Shown here: positions 40,881 through 50,121 of the stretch, piece by piece
Layout: the number at the start of each line of letters is the position of its first letter
Numbering within the stretch: position 1 is the first letter of the stretch
Source of the DNA: Marmoricola sp.
GTDB lineage: Bacteria > Actinomycetota > Actinomycetes > Propionibacteriales > Nocardioidaceae
Reading direction: 5' to 3'
Assembly (NCBI RefSeq): GCF_025965085.1
Contig: NZ_JAOPXP010000217.1
Location: 1-54,864, forward strand
DNA: 54,864 bases
Program-made: the position numbers and the translations under genes
Notes under the pieces: model-generated
Seen by the model: only the letters and a program-made list of their open reading frames with translations
The model's database searches: none
What the model was told of the DNA's origin: nothing

Positions 40881-41609
40881 TCAGCCGACCCGGTCCCAGC
40901 CGCGGCGGGGCCGGTGGCTGCCGAGCTGGGTGTCGTCGCGGCTGCGGTAGACGATGTAGGGGCGCGTCAGGTAGCCCACGGGGGCGCTGAAGACGTGCAC
41001 CAGACGGGTGAAGGGCCACAGCGCGAAGAGTCCGAAGGCGACGAGCGCATGCAGCTGGAAGCCCAGGGGCGCGTCGGCCATCAGCGATGCGTCGGGTTGG
41101 AATGCGAGGAACGAGCGGTACCAGACCGAGACGCCCTCGCGGTAGTTGTACTCGCCGCCGATGGTCAGGATCGAGCCGGCGATGGTGTTCCACATGCCGA
41201 GGACGATCGCCACGGCCAGGAAGGCGTACATCACCTTGTCCATCACGGTCGTGGCGGAGAAGACCGGCCCGACGGTCCGTCGCCGGTAGATCAGGATCGC
41301 CATCCCGACAACGGTCATCACGCCCGCGAGCAGGCCGCCTCCGACCGCGGCCACGTGATACGTGTGCTCGCTGATCCCAACCGCGTCGGTCCACGACTGC
41401 GGGATCAGCAACCCGATGACGTGGCCGCCGATGACCCCGAGCATCCCGAAGTGGAACAACGGGCTACCGATGCGCAGCAGGCGGTTCTCGTAGAGCTGGG
41501 AGGAGCGGGTGGTCCAGCCGAACTTGTCGTAGCGGTAGCGCCACAGGTGTCCGACGACAAAGACCGTCAGGCAGATGTAGGGGAAGACCACGAACAGTAA
41601 GTCGCTCAT
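40881..41609 (-). CDS. narI: Respiratory nitrate reductase gamma subunit
   Basis: This di-heme cytochrome b (242 residues, five membrane spans) passes electrons from menaquinol to NarH. Histidines in SPLFHFGMLGVIGGHVIG and FQLHALVAFGLFALWPFTRLVH supply heme ligands. It starts ATGA-overlapped with narJ and is followed by hemerythrin after one base. Confidence 0.95.
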   Translation of the reverse strand: MSDLLFVVFPYICLTVFVVGHLWRYRYDKFGWTTRSSQLYENRLLRIGSPLFHFGMLGVIGGHVIGLLIPQSWTDAVGISEHTYHVAAVGGGLLAGVMTVVGMAILIYRRRTVGPVFSATTVMDKVMYAFLAVAIVLGMWNTIAGSILTIGGEYNYREGVSVWYRSFLAFQPDASLMADAPLGFQLHALVAFGLFALWPFTRLVHVFSAPVGYLTRPYIVYRSRDDTQLGSHRPRRGWDRVG

Positions 41610-42316
41610 GCGCGCACTCCGGGGAACGACGGCATGGGCAGGAGAGTCTTCTCGGGGGCGGCACCACTGGCAGCACCCGGGCTGAACTGCGGGCTGGCGA
41701 AGGGGGCTAGTCCGACTTCCTCCTCGGGAGGACCTTCGGCTGCCAGGCGGCGTACGGCGTCGCGCTCTTCACCCCGCAGCGGCGGCAGGGTGGCCGTGAC
41801 CGCGTCGATCAGGCTTGCCCAGGGCGAGTGCATGTCCCGGAGGGAGAGCCGCAGAAGCTCCAGGCCGGCACGGTGGTCGAGCATCAGGTCCCGGCCGAGG
41901 TCGCGATCGATCGTGGCGGCGAACTCGAGCACGACGCACAGGTGGTCGGGCAGTTCCGCGTCGTCGAGCTCGAAGCCGGCGCGGAGGTAGGTCTGCTTGA
42001 AGCGGAGCAGCGCCATCCCCCGCTTGCGGGTGTCGCCGTGGGCGAAGTAGGTCAGGAAGAGGTTGCAGCGCCGCCGGTTGTCGAACGTCTCGACGTAGTC
42101 GGCCTGCAGCTCCGGCAGCGGCGTCGTCTCGAGGTGCACGAGGAAGTCGCGGATCGAGTCGCCGATCACGGCCGGCAGTCCCAGCGAAGCCGACCTGACG
42201 AGCTCGGCCCGGGCCAGGACCTCCTCGTCGGGGTAGTCCAGGAGCAACGAGACCGACTGCCACACGATCGTCAGCTGTTGGGGCGGCAGTGCCGCCTTGG
42301 CTCGACGCGCGCTCAC
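41606..42316 (-). CDS. narJ: Nitrate reductase assembly chaperone
   Basis: This 236-residue TorD-like chaperone assists molybdenum cofactor insertion into NarG. Key segments are LLLDYPDEEVLARAELV, ELQADYVETFDNRRRCNLFLTYFAHGDTRKRGMALL and ELPDHLCVVLEFAA. The C-terminal 45 residues are Pro/Glu/Ala-rich. GTG 42316 overlaps the narH stop (GTGA); upstream codons in the frame are antisense noise. Confidence 0.93.
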   Translation of the reverse strand: MSARRAKAALPPQQLTIVWQSVSLLLDYPDEEVLARAELVRSASLGLPAVIGDSIRDFLVHLETTPLPELQADYVETFDNRRRCNLFLTYFAHGDTRKRGMALLRFKQTYLRAGFELDDAELPDHLCVVLEFAATIDRDLGRDLMLDHRAGLELLRLSLRDMHSPWASLIDAVTATLPPLRGEERDAVRRLAAEGPPEEEVGLAPFASPQFSPGAASGAAPEKTLLPMPSFPGVRA

Positions 42317-43962
42317 GAGTCGGGTCCCTTCGGCGGGAACATCCCGGGTGGCGAACCCTTGCCGTCCCAGTTGAGGAGATTCACCCGGGCTCCCTTGTCG
42401 GCGGGCCCGGCGAGCGAGTCCGAGGTCTGGCGGTCCTGCAGCATCTGGAAGTTCTCGACGGCGATCGGGGTGGGTACGCCGGAGCCCTCGCCGAAGAGGT
42501 CCTGCTGGCCGCCGCCGTACTCCGAGACCGAGCACTCGGTCGATAGTTCCTCCAGGGAATGAGCCTGCTCGGCGTGCGCCGGCGGGATCACGTAGCGGTC
42601 CTCGTACTTCGCGATCGCGAGGAGTCGGTACATGTCGTACATCTCCTCCTCGGTCATCCCGACCGCGGCCGGGATGGAGGCGTCGGGGTCACGGCCCATG
42701 TTGATGTCGCGCATGTAGCAGCGCATCGCGGCCAGCTTCTTGAGCACGGCGTCCACCGGCTCGACCTCGCCGGCGGTGAACAGCTCGGCGAGGTACTCGA
42801 CCGGGATCCGCAGCGCGTCGATGGCGGCGAAGAGGTTGCCTTTGTCCTCGGCGTCCTCACCCGTCTCCTGGACCACGTCGACGACCGGCGAGAGCGGCGG
42901 GATGTACCAGACCATCGGCATGGTGCGGTACTCCGGATGCAATGGCAGCGCGACCTTGTAGGTGTTGATCAGCGCGTAGATCGGCGAGCGCTGCGCGGCG
43001 TCGATCCAGTCGCGGGCGATGCCGGCCCGCTCAGCCTCACGCATCACCTCGGGGTCGAACGGGTCGAGGAAGACGTCGCGCTGGGCCTCGTACAGCCCGT
43101 GCTCGTCCTCCATCGACGCGGCCTCGAGCACCTTGTCGGCGTCGTAGAGCATCAGGCCGATGTAGCGCAGACGCCCGACGCAGGTCTCTGCGCAGACGGT
43201 GGGCAGGCCCACCTCGATGCGGGGGAAGCAGAACGTGCACTTCTCGGCCTTGCCGGTGCGGTGATTGAAGTAGATCTTCTTGTAGGGGCAGCCGGACACG
43301 CACTTGCGCCACCCCCGGCACTTGTCCTGGTCGACCAGGACGATGCCGTCCTCCTCGCGCTTGTAGATCGCCCCGCTGGGGCAGGACGCGGCACACGAGG
43401 GGTTGAGGCAGTGCTCGCAGATCCGCGGCAGGTAGAACATGAAGGTCTGCTCGAACTCGAACTTCACCTTCTCTGCGATCTTCGCGAGCATCGGGTCGCG
43501 GTGCGCGGTCTCGGTCGAGCCGCCGAGGTCGTCATCCCAGTTGGCCGACCACTCGATCTTCATGTTCTTGCCGCTGATCAGTGACTTCGGCCGCGCGACC
43601 GGGGTGTGTTCCTGGGCGGGTGCGTCGGTGAGGGTGGCGTAGTCGTAGGTCCAGGGCTCGTAGTACTCGCCGATCGAGGGCAGCTTGGGGTTGGAGAAGA
43701 TCGTCATCAGGTTCTTGAACCGGCCTCCGGCCTTGAGCTTCATCCGGCCGCGCTTGTTGAGCTCCCAGCCGCCCTGCCACTTCTCCTGGTCCTCGTAGGT
43801 CCGCGGGTAGCCGAGGCCGGGCCGCGTCTCGACGTTGTTGAACCAGATGTACTCCGTGCCCGACCGGTTGGTCCACGCCTGCTTGCACGTGACCGAGCAG
43901 GTGTGGCACCCGATGCACTTGTCGAGGTTCATCACCATCGCCATCTGGGCCATCACGCGCAT
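42313..43962 (-). CDS. narH: Respiratory nitrate reductase beta subunit
   Basis: This 549-residue electron-transfer subunit holds three [4Fe-4S] clusters and one [3Fe-4S] cluster. Cysteine groups are visible in CIGCHTCSVTC, ICEHCLNPSCAASCP, KCRGWRKCVSGCPYKKIYF (the Trp marks the 3Fe cluster) and CTFCFPR with CAETCVG. The start MRVMAQMAMVMNLDKC at 43962 lies one base after the narG stop. The C-terminal tail beyond residue 500 is poorly conserved. Confidence 0.96.
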   Translation of the reverse strand: MRVMAQMAMVMNLDKCIGCHTCSVTCKQAWTNRSGTEYIWFNNVETRPGLGYPRTYEDQEKWQGGWELNKRGRMKLKAGGRFKNLMTIFSNPKLPSIGEYYEPWTYDYATLTDAPAQEHTPVARPKSLISGKNMKIEWSANWDDDLGGSTETAHRDPMLAKIAEKVKFEFEQTFMFYLPRICEHCLNPSCAASCPSGAIYKREEDGIVLVDQDKCRGWRKCVSGCPYKKIYFNHRTGKAEKCTFCFPRIEVGLPTVCAETCVGRLRYIGLMLYDADKVLEAASMEDEHGLYEAQRDVFLDPFDPEVMREAERAGIARDWIDAAQRSPIYALINTYKVALPLHPEYRTMPMVWYIPPLSPVVDVVQETGEDAEDKGNLFAAIDALRIPVEYLAELFTAGEVEPVDAVLKKLAAMRCYMRDINMGRDPDASIPAAVGMTEEEMYDMYRLLAIAKYEDRYVIPPAHAEQAHSLEELSTECSVSEYGGGQQDLFGEGSGVPTPIAVENFQMLQDRQTSDSLAGPADKGARVNLLNWDGKGSPPGMFPPKGPDS

Positions 43963-43963
43963 G

Positions 43964-46900
43964 TCAGTACTCCACGTCTTGTGAGCGCTTGCGGATGATG
44001 GTGACCTCGTCACGTTGGTTGCCGGTGGGGCCGAGATAGTTGAAGGCGAAGGTCAGCTGGGCATACCCGCCGATGAGGTGGGACGGCTTCACCAGCAGCC
44101 GCGTCAGCGAGTTGTGGATGCCGCCGCGCTTGCCCGACGTCTCCGCGATCGGTACGTCGATGAGCCGGTCCTGTGCGTGGTACATGTACACCGTTCCCTC
44201 GGGCATCCGGTGCGAGACGATCGCCCGGGCCACGACGACACCGTTGCGGTTGACCGCCTCGATCCAGTCGTTGTCCTTGATCCCGACCTTCGCGGCATCC
44301 CGGTCGCTCATCCAGATGTTCTGCCCGCCCCGCGACAGCGAGAGCATGAACAGGTTGTCCTGGTACTCCGAGTGGATCGACCACTTGTTGTGCGGCGTCA
44401 GGTAGCGCACGGTCAGCCCCTCCACCTGCCCGTTGGAGCCGTCGGAGACGTTGCCGAGGGCGGGCTCGGCGAACAGGGCGGCCATGTTGAGCGGGGGCCG
44501 GTAGACCGGCAGCCCCTCGCCGAGCTCGGTCATCCAGTCATGGTCGAGGTAGAAGTGCATCCGCCCGGTCAGCGTGTGCCAGGGCTTCTTGCGCTCCACG
44601 TTGATGGTGAACGGCGAGTAGCGCCGGCCACCGGTCTCGGAGCCCGACCACTCCGGTGAGGTGATCACCGGCACGGGCGGGCCCTGGGTGTCGGCGAAGG
44701 TGATCTGCTTGCCCTCGTGCTCCTCGGCCAGGTCGGCCAGCCGCACGCCGGTCCGCTTCTCGAGGGTCTTGAAGCCCTGCGTCGCGAGAACGCCGTTGGT
44801 GGTCCCGGACAGCGCCAGGATCGCCTCGCAGACGTTGACGTCCTTCTTCAGCGAGGGCCGGCCGTCGGCGACACCACCGCGTACAGCGCCGTTCTTCGCT
44901 CGCAGGTAGTCGACCTGCTTGCTCAGCTCGAACGTCACGCCCTTGGTGGTCGCACCGAGCGTGTCGACCAGCGGTCCCAGCGCGTTCATCTTCTCGGCCA
45001 CCGCGCCGTAGTCACGCTCGACCTCGACCAGCTTGGGCATCGTGACTCCCGGGATCGGCTCGCACTCGCCCTTCTTCCAGTCGCGGACCACGCCGTGCGG
45101 GTTGGCCATCGCGTCGGGGGTGTCGTGCGTGAGGGGCACCGCCACGACGTCCTTGCGCAGCCCGAGGTGGGTGGCCGCCAGCTCGCTGAACTTCTCGGCG
45201 ATCGTCTGCCACGCGTCCCAGTCGGTGCGGGTCTGCCACGGCGGTGCGATGGCCGGGTTGAAGGAGTGCACGAAGGGGTGCATGTCGGTGGTGTTGAGGT
45301 CGTGCTTCTCGTACCAGGTCGCCGCCGGCAGGACGACGTCGGAGAAGATCGTCGTGCTCGTCTGCCGGAAGTCGATCGTCATCAGCAGGTCGAGCTTGCC
45401 CTCGGGTGCCTCGTCCCGCCACGTCACGTCGACCGGACGGTGGTCCTCGGGTGTCTCGGCCGCGCGCACCGACGAGTCGGTGCCGAGCAGGTGCTTGAGG
45501 AAGTACTCGTTGCCCTTGCCGGACGAGCCGAGCAGGTTGGCCCGCCAGATCGACAGGATGCGCGGATAGTTCTGCGGCGCGTCCGGGTCCTCGCCGGCGA
45601 AGTCGAGCTCGCCAGACCTGAGCTGCTCGACGACGTACTCCCCTACCGGCTTGCCGGCCGCAGCGGCGTCGTCGCTGAGGTCCAGCGGGTTGCGGTCGAA
45701 GGTCGGGTAGGACGGCATCCACCCCATCCGCGCGCTCTGGGCGATGACGTCGGCGGTGGACTTGCCGGCCAGCTGGCCGCTGCCGGTCGTGGCGGACAGG
45801 GTGTCGGCGCCGAACTGGTCGTAGCGGAACTGGTTGGTGTGGAGGTACCAGTACGCGGTCTGGATCATGTTGCGCGGTGGCCGGTTCCAGTCGAGCGCAT
45901 TGGCGATCTGGGTGTAGCCGGTGATCGGCCGGACCTTCTCCTGCCCCACGTAGTGCGCCCAACCGCCGCCGTTGACGCCCTGGCAGCCGGTCAGGTTGGT
46001 CAGGGTGAGGAACGCGCGGTAGATCGTGTCGGAGTGGAACCAGTGGTTGGTGCCGGCCCCCATCACGATCATCGAGCGTCCCCGGGACTCCTCGGCGTTG
46101 GCGGCGAACTCGCGGCCGATCCGGGCCGCGGTCGAGGCCGGGACGCCGGTGATGGCTTCCTGCCACGCAGGTGTGTACGGCGACTGTGCATCGTCGTAGC
46201 CGGCGGCCCATTCCCCCGGCAGCCCGTCCCGGCCGACGCCGTACTGCGCGAGCAGCAGGTCGAACACCGTGGTGACGAGATGACCGTCGACGCGGCGGAC
46301 CGGGACCCCACGCGGCAGGTCGGCGGCCGCGCCGTCGGGGGTGTCGAAGCGCGGCATCCGCACCAGCACGGTCTCCTCCGCGCCGCCGAGCAAGGAGAGC
46401 TGCGGGTCGACGTCGCCGAGCTCGAGGTTCCACGTGCCGACGCCGGAGTCGCCGTACCGGTGGCCCAACGAGCCGTTGGGCACGACCGGCTCGCCGGTGC
46501 GCGCGTCGATGAGCACGGTCTTGAAGGCGGCGTTCTCCTCTGCCGCGTCGGTCGACGCCAGGTCGGAAGCGGTCAGGAACTTCCCGGCCGTGAACTCGCC
46601 GTCGGCCGCTTCGTCGAGCTTCACCAGGTAGGGCAAGTCGGTGTAGGTCTTGACGTACTGCGTGAAGTAGGGCGTGTCCCGGTCGACGAAGAACTCCTTG
46701 AGCACGACGTGCCCCATCGCCATCGCCAGCGCGGCGTCCGTGCCCGGCCTTGCGGGAAGCCACTCGTCGGCGAACTTCACGTTGTCCGCGTAGTCGGGCG
46801 CGACCGCGATGACCTTCTGGCCGCGGTAGCGCGCCTCCGTCATCCAATGCGCATCGGGCGTGCGGGTGACCGGCAGGTTGGAGCCCCACATGATGAGGTA

Positions 46901-47659
46901 GCCCGCGTTCCACCAGTCCCCGGACTCGGGAACGTCGGTCTGGTCGCCGAACACCTGCGGCGAGGCGACCGGGAGATCGGCGTACCAGTCGTAGAAGCTC
47001 AGCATCGAGCCGCCGATGAGGTTCACGAACCGAGCACCCGAGGCGTGGGAGACCATCGACATCGCCGGGATCGGCGAGAAGCCAGCGACCCGGTCGGGCC
47101 CGTACTTCTTGATCGTGTGGACGTGGGCGGCCGCGACGATCTCGCTGGCCTCCTCCCACGTGGCCCGGACCAGTCCGCCCTTGCCGCGGGCGGCCTTGTA
47201 GGCCTTCGCACGCTGCGGGTTCTCGACGATGTGCTCCCATGCCTTCACCGGATCGCCGCCGTGCTGAGACTTGGCCTCCCGGAACATCTGGAGCAGCACA
47301 CCGCGCACGTAGGGGTAGCGGACCCGGGTCGGCGAGTAGGTGTACCAGGAGAACGCCGCGCCGCGGGGACAGCCGCGGGGCTCGTACTCCGGGGAGTCCG
47401 GGCCGACCGACGGGTAGTCGGTCTGCTGGGTCTCCCAGGTGATGATGCCGTCCTTGACGTAGACCTTCCACGAGCACGACCCCGTGCAGTTCACGCCGTG
47501 CGTGGAGCGCACGACCTTGTCGTGGCTCCAGCGGTCCCGGTAGAAGTCGTCCGCCTCCCTCCCGCCTGCGTGGGAAAGGGTCCGGAGGTCCGCCGAGACC
47601 GTCCCCCGGGTGAAGAACCGACGGCTGCGGACCAGCGCATCCGCGAGGGCGCCGTCCAT
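43964..47659 (-). CDS. narG: Respiratory nitrate reductase alpha subunit
   Basis: This 1231-residue catalytic subunit reduces nitrate to nitrite at a Mo-bis-MGD centre. The FS0 cluster ligands lie in HGVNCTGSCSW with His54, Cys58 and Cys62. LIMWGSNLPVTRTPDAHW and GAGTNHWFHSDTIYRAFL belong to the cofactor pocket; the C-terminal domain carries KWSIHSEYQDNLFMLSLSRGG. No Tat signal is present, as for cytoplasm-facing NarG. ATG 47659 (MDGALADALV) is preferred; a TTG overlapping the narK stop is an alternative. Gene order after narK is G-H-J-I. Confidence 0.97.
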   Translation of the reverse strand: MDGALADALVRSRRFFTRGTVSADLRTLSHAGGREADDFYRDRWSHDKVVRSTHGVNCTGSCSWKVYVKDGIITWETQQTDYPSVGPDSPEYEPRGCPRGAAFSWYTYSPTRVRYPYVRGVLLQMFREAKSQHGGDPVKAWEHIVENPQRAKAYKAARGKGGLVRATWEEASEIVAAAHVHTIKKYGPDRVAGFSPIPAMSMVSHASGARFVNLIGGSMLSFYDWYADLPVASPQVFGDQTDVPESGDWWNAGYLIMWGSNLPVTRTPDAHWMTEARYRGQKVIAVAPDYADNVKFADEWLPARPGTDAALAMAMGHVVLKEFFVDRDTPYFTQYVKTYTDLPYLVKLDEAADGEFTAGKFLTASDLASTDAAEENAAFKTVLIDARTGEPVVPNGSLGHRYGDSGVGTWNLELGDVDPQLSLLGGAEETVLVRMPRFDTPDGAAADLPRGVPVRRVDGHLVTTVFDLLLAQYGVGRDGLPGEWAAGYDDAQSPYTPAWQEAITGVPASTAARIGREFAANAEESRGRSMIVMGAGTNHWFHSDTIYRAFLTLTNLTGCQGVNGGGWAHYVGQEKVRPITGYTQIANALDWNRPPRNMIQTAYWYLHTNQFRYDQFGADTLSATTGSGQLAGKSTADVIAQSARMGWMPSYPTFDRNPLDLSDDAAAAGKPVGEYVVEQLRSGELDFAGEDPDAPQNYPRILSIWRANLLGSSGKGNEYFLKHLLGTDSSVRAAETPEDHRPVDVTWRDEAPEGKLDLLMTIDFRQTSTTIFSDVVLPAATWYEKHDLNTTDMHPFVHSFNPAIAPPWQTRTDWDAWQTIAEKFSELAATHLGLRKDVVAVPLTHDTPDAMANPHGVVRDWKKGECEPIPGVTMPKLVEVERDYGAVAEKMNALGPLVDTLGATTKGVTFELSKQVDYLRAKNGAVRGGVADGRPSLKKDVNVCEAILALSGTTNGVLATQGFKTLEKRTGVRLADLAEEHEGKQITFADTQGPPVPVITSPEWSGSETGGRRYSPFTINVERKKPWHTLTGRMHFYLDHDWMTELGEGLPVYRPPLNMAALFAEPALGNVSDGSNGQVEGLTVRYLTPHNKWSIHSEYQDNLFMLSLSRGGQNIWMSDRDAAKVGIKDNDWIEAVNRNGVVVARAIVSHRMPEGTVYMYHAQDRLIDVPIAETSGKRGGIHNSLTRLLVKPSHLIGGYAQLTFAFNYLGPTGNQRDEVTIIRKRSQDVEY

Positions 47660-47694
47660 CCCGATCTCTGATGTGGGCTTCTTCGGCGGTGGGG

Positions 47695-49005
47695 TCAACG
47701 AGCTTCCTGTCCCTGGGTGGCGGTGCGGCGGACGACGGTGATGGTGAGCAGGAGGGCGAGGGTGGCGGTGACGCAGAGCATCCACAGCCCGATGGCGTAG
47801 GAGTCGGTGCGTCCGTAGACATAGCCCATGATCAGCGGCGGAACGAAGCCGCCCAGTCCTCCGGCGGCCCCAACGAGGCCCGTGACGCCGCCGACCCTGG
47901 AGGGGTCGGTGACCTTGGCGATGAGGGCAAAGGTAGCCCCGCTGCCGGAGCCGAGAGCGGCTGCCATCGCGAGGAACGCCACGGTGCCGATACCGCCCAA
48001 GGGCGGGGTTCCGGCCGAAATGGCGGCACCCACCACGACCACACCGAAGCCGGTGGCGAGCACCGGAATCGCGCCGAGCCTGTCGGCGAGCCAACCTCCG
48101 ACGGGGCGCATGATGACCGCTACCAGCACGAAGCCGGCCATCCGATTGGCGGCGTCCGCTGGGCTGAGCCCGTGAGCGGTCTTGAGGTAGGCCGGGAGGT
48201 ACACCGAAAACGCGACGTAGCCACCGAAGGCAACCGCATAGAGCAGGCAGGCCTGCCACGTGATGGGCAGCCGGGCGTTGGCCGAGATCCGCGATGTCAG
48301 GGAGGTCGTGGGCACGACTCGGCCGGGGGCGTCGCGCATGATCAACCAGGCCGCGAGTGCATAGCAGGCGAGCACACCGGCGGTGATCAGGAAGGGTGCC
48401 TTGGCGCCGAGGTGATCGGTGAGCTTCACGGTCGTCAGGGCGCTGATCGCGGTCCCGCCCATGCCGGCGCCGAAGATCCCGATCGCGAGACCGCGCTTCT
48501 CCGGCGGGAACCAGGCATTGACGAAGGGGACTCCGACGGCGAAAGCCGTGCCGGCGATGCCGAGGAAGAAGCCACCGACCAGGAGCAGGTTGTAGGAGTG
48601 CAGGGCGAAGAAGGCGATGAAGAGGATCGGCAGGATCGTCACGCCCGAGACGATCGGGAACATGACGCGGCCGCCGTACCGGTCGGTGAGTCCACCCACG
48701 ATGATGCGGCCCAGAGAGCCCACGACCACCGGGACCGCCACGAGGAGCGCGACGTCGGACTCACTGAGCTTGCCGATGCCGCCCGTGGCTCGGAAGAGCG
48801 GCCCGAGTGGGCTGATCAGGGCCCAGGCCCAGAAGTTGACCGCGAACCCGATGGTCGCCATTGCCAGCATCAGCCACGGCGAGCGCGTTGCCCCGCGGGT
48901 CTGGGGCTCCGAGGTGGTCGGAGTCGTCACTGTCGTGTCCATCCCGGGGGAATCATCAGACCCACCATGGCCCTTCGCCGTGGTCTTGCCAATGGACGCG
49001 GTCAT
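47695..49005 (-). CDS. narK: Nitrate/nitrite transporter (NarK, MFS)
   Basis: This 436-residue major facilitator has 12 predicted spans. Nitrate signature-like segments are GIFGAGMGGTAIS and the second-half GAAGGLGGFVPPLIMG; FNAWF-like FVNAWFPPEKRGLAIGI follows the fourth span. It has an unusual polar N-terminal tail of about 40 residues rich in Thr/Ser/Gly. Its start is one base after the DUF2249 stop and its stop lies 35 bp before narG. It probably imports nitrate or exchanges it for nitrite. Confidence 0.94.
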   Translation of the reverse strand: MTASIGKTTAKGHGGSDDSPGMDTTVTTPTTSEPQTRGATRSPWLMLAMATIGFAVNFWAWALISPLGPLFRATGGIGKLSESDVALLVAVPVVVGSLGRIIVGGLTDRYGGRVMFPIVSGVTILPILFIAFFALHSYNLLLVGGFFLGIAGTAFAVGVPFVNAWFPPEKRGLAIGIFGAGMGGTAISALTTVKLTDHLGAKAPFLITAGVLACYALAAWLIMRDAPGRVVPTTSLTSRISANARLPITWQACLLYAVAFGGYVAFSVYLPAYLKTAHGLSPADAANRMAGFVLVAVIMRPVGGWLADRLGAIPVLATGFGVVVVGAAISAGTPPLGGIGTVAFLAMAAALGSGSGATFALIAKVTDPSRVGGVTGLVGAAGGLGGFVPPLIMGYVYGRTDSYAIGLWMLCVTATLALLLTITVVRRTATQGQEAR

Positions 49006-49006
49006 G

Positions 49007-49345
49007 TCAGGCCTTCTGTCGGATCAGGGAGAGGCGCCAGGCTTCGGGTCCGGACTCGATGTACTCGACGTCGAAGCTGTCCGGCGCGCGTTGCTGGAGC
49101 TGCACCAAAAGGCCCACCGGGTCGTGGGGAGCGACGAGTACCAGCCCATCACCGGGTGCGACCCCGTCGAGGGCACCGAAGATCGCAGCGTGCCGGATGG
49201 CGTGCGGGATCGCCCGGGCGTCAAGCTCGGGCAGCCCTGCCGCTTCGGTCTCGCTACAGGCGCACACACCCGCACAGCCCCTGGGGTCGGGCGCCTTCTC
49301 CGACCGGGTGTCGACACCACACGTCGCGATGTCCGCGTCCGTCAT
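49007..49345 (-). CDS. DUF2249-domain protein with Cys-rich N terminus, first gene of the nar operon
   Basis: This 112-residue protein carries a DUF2249 (TusA-like fold) domain: LDARAIPHAIRHAAIFGALDGVAPGDGLVLVAPHDPVGLLVQL. Before it are six residues of Cys within about 30 positions (TCGVDTR, RGCAGVCACSE), suggesting metal or redox binding. AGGAG precedes the ATG by seven bases. DUF2249 genes often accompany hemerythrin, cupin and denitrification genes; a role in NO response or in sulfur/metal cofactor delivery is inferred. It is divergent from the regulator at 49402. Confidence 0.82.
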   Translation of the reverse strand: MTDADIATCGVDTRSEKAPDPRGCAGVCACSETEAAGLPELDARAIPHAIRHAAIFGALDGVAPGDGLVLVAPHDPVGLLVQLQQRAPDSFDVEYIESGPEAWRLSLIRQKA

Positions 49346-49401
49346 GACGGCTCTCCTCACTGACCCACCGACGCTGGTGGCGCCCTCCAGAATTAACTAC
49401 A
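49346..49401. promoter_or_regulatory. Divergent promoter between the nar operon and its regulator
   Basis: Only 56 bp separate the first nar-operon gene from the regulator gene. The AT-rich patch AATTAACTACAGTGG at 49391-49405 stands out in GC-rich DNA and overlaps the regulator start; TAACTA could serve as a -10. It is the likely binding site of the Cys-rich winged-helix protein. Confidence 0.45.
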
Positions 49402-50121
49402 GTGGAAGCCGTGCAAAATAGTGAGGGCCGAAGGTCCCGGCCCCCAGAGCCATCCGGCTCCGTCGGACCCCGCGGCGGAACACCCGGCCGCAGGCTCTCC
49501 GCCTCCGCGACGAAGGTTCTCGACAACCTGCGCGCCCAGCAGCGCCCGGTCACCCTGGCCGCACTCTCGGAATCGTTGTCGCTGCACCCGAACACCGTGC
49601 GCGAGCACCTCGACACCCTCATCCGGTCCGGTCTCGCCACACGCACGCGGAAACAGCCGCACGGCCGCGGTCGACCGGCCTGGACCTACCAGGCCACCGC
49701 GGCGGTCACCCAGGCATCCGAGTACGCCGCACTCGCCGTCGTCCTGTCCTCCACCATCACCCGCACCAGCGCGCACCCGAGCAGGGACGCTGAGCTCGCG
49801 GGCGAGGACTGGGGACGCGACCTGGCCCGCGAACGAGGCGCCACCCCGACGACCCCCGAGCTTGCCCGCGACCGCGCCGTGGAGCTGCTCGACGACCTCG
49901 GCTTCGAGCCACGACAGGACCCGTCGGTGCAGTCCTCGGTCCGCCTGACCCGATGCCCGCTGCTCGAGGCAGCCCGTAGAAACCCGCACATCGTGTGCAA
50001 CGTCCACCTCGGCTTGCTGCGCGGAGTCCTCAGCGAGCAAGGCGCAGATCCGACCGGGAGTGTCCTGGAGCCGTTCGCCGAACCGGGCGCCTGCCTGCTC
50101 GTCATCCCTCCGGTCCAATGA
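49402..50121 (+). CDS. Winged-helix regulator with C-terminal cysteines (SufR-like, candidate Fe-S/NO sensor)
   Basis: This 239-residue regulator has a winged HTH (TKVLDNLRAQQRPVTLAALSESLSLHPNTVREHLDTLI) around residues 37-80. The C-terminal domain carries Cys185 in TRCPLLEAARRNP, Cys199 in HIVCNVHLG and Cys231 in GACLLVI. The CP...C spacing resembles the Fe-S-binding region of SufR-type repressors. It is divergent from the nar operon and probably controls it in response to oxygen or NO. A GTG start at 49402 or 49411 is possible. Cluster binding and the target are inference. Its 3' half is overlapped by the antisense YwiC-like frame. Confidence 0.78.
   Translation: MEAVQNSEGRRSRPPEPSGSVGPRGGTPGRRLSASATKVLDNLRAQQRPVTLAALSESLSLHPNTVREHLDTLIRSGLATRTRKQPHGRGRPAWTYQATAAVTQASEYAALAVVLSSTITRTSAHPSRDAELAGEDWGRDLARERGATPTTPELARDRAVELLDDLGFEPRQDPSVQSSVRLTRCPLLEAARRNPHIVCNVHLGLLRGVLSEQGADPTGSVLEPFAEPGACLLVIPPVQ

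Noticed and set aside
44717-47671. Rightward frame of about 984 codons antisense to narG
   Set aside because: Shadow of narG codon structure; no domain motifs.
45012-47822. Leftward frame of about 936 codons overlapping narG
   Set aside because: Out-of-frame translation of narG, Arg/Gly-rich, no motifs.
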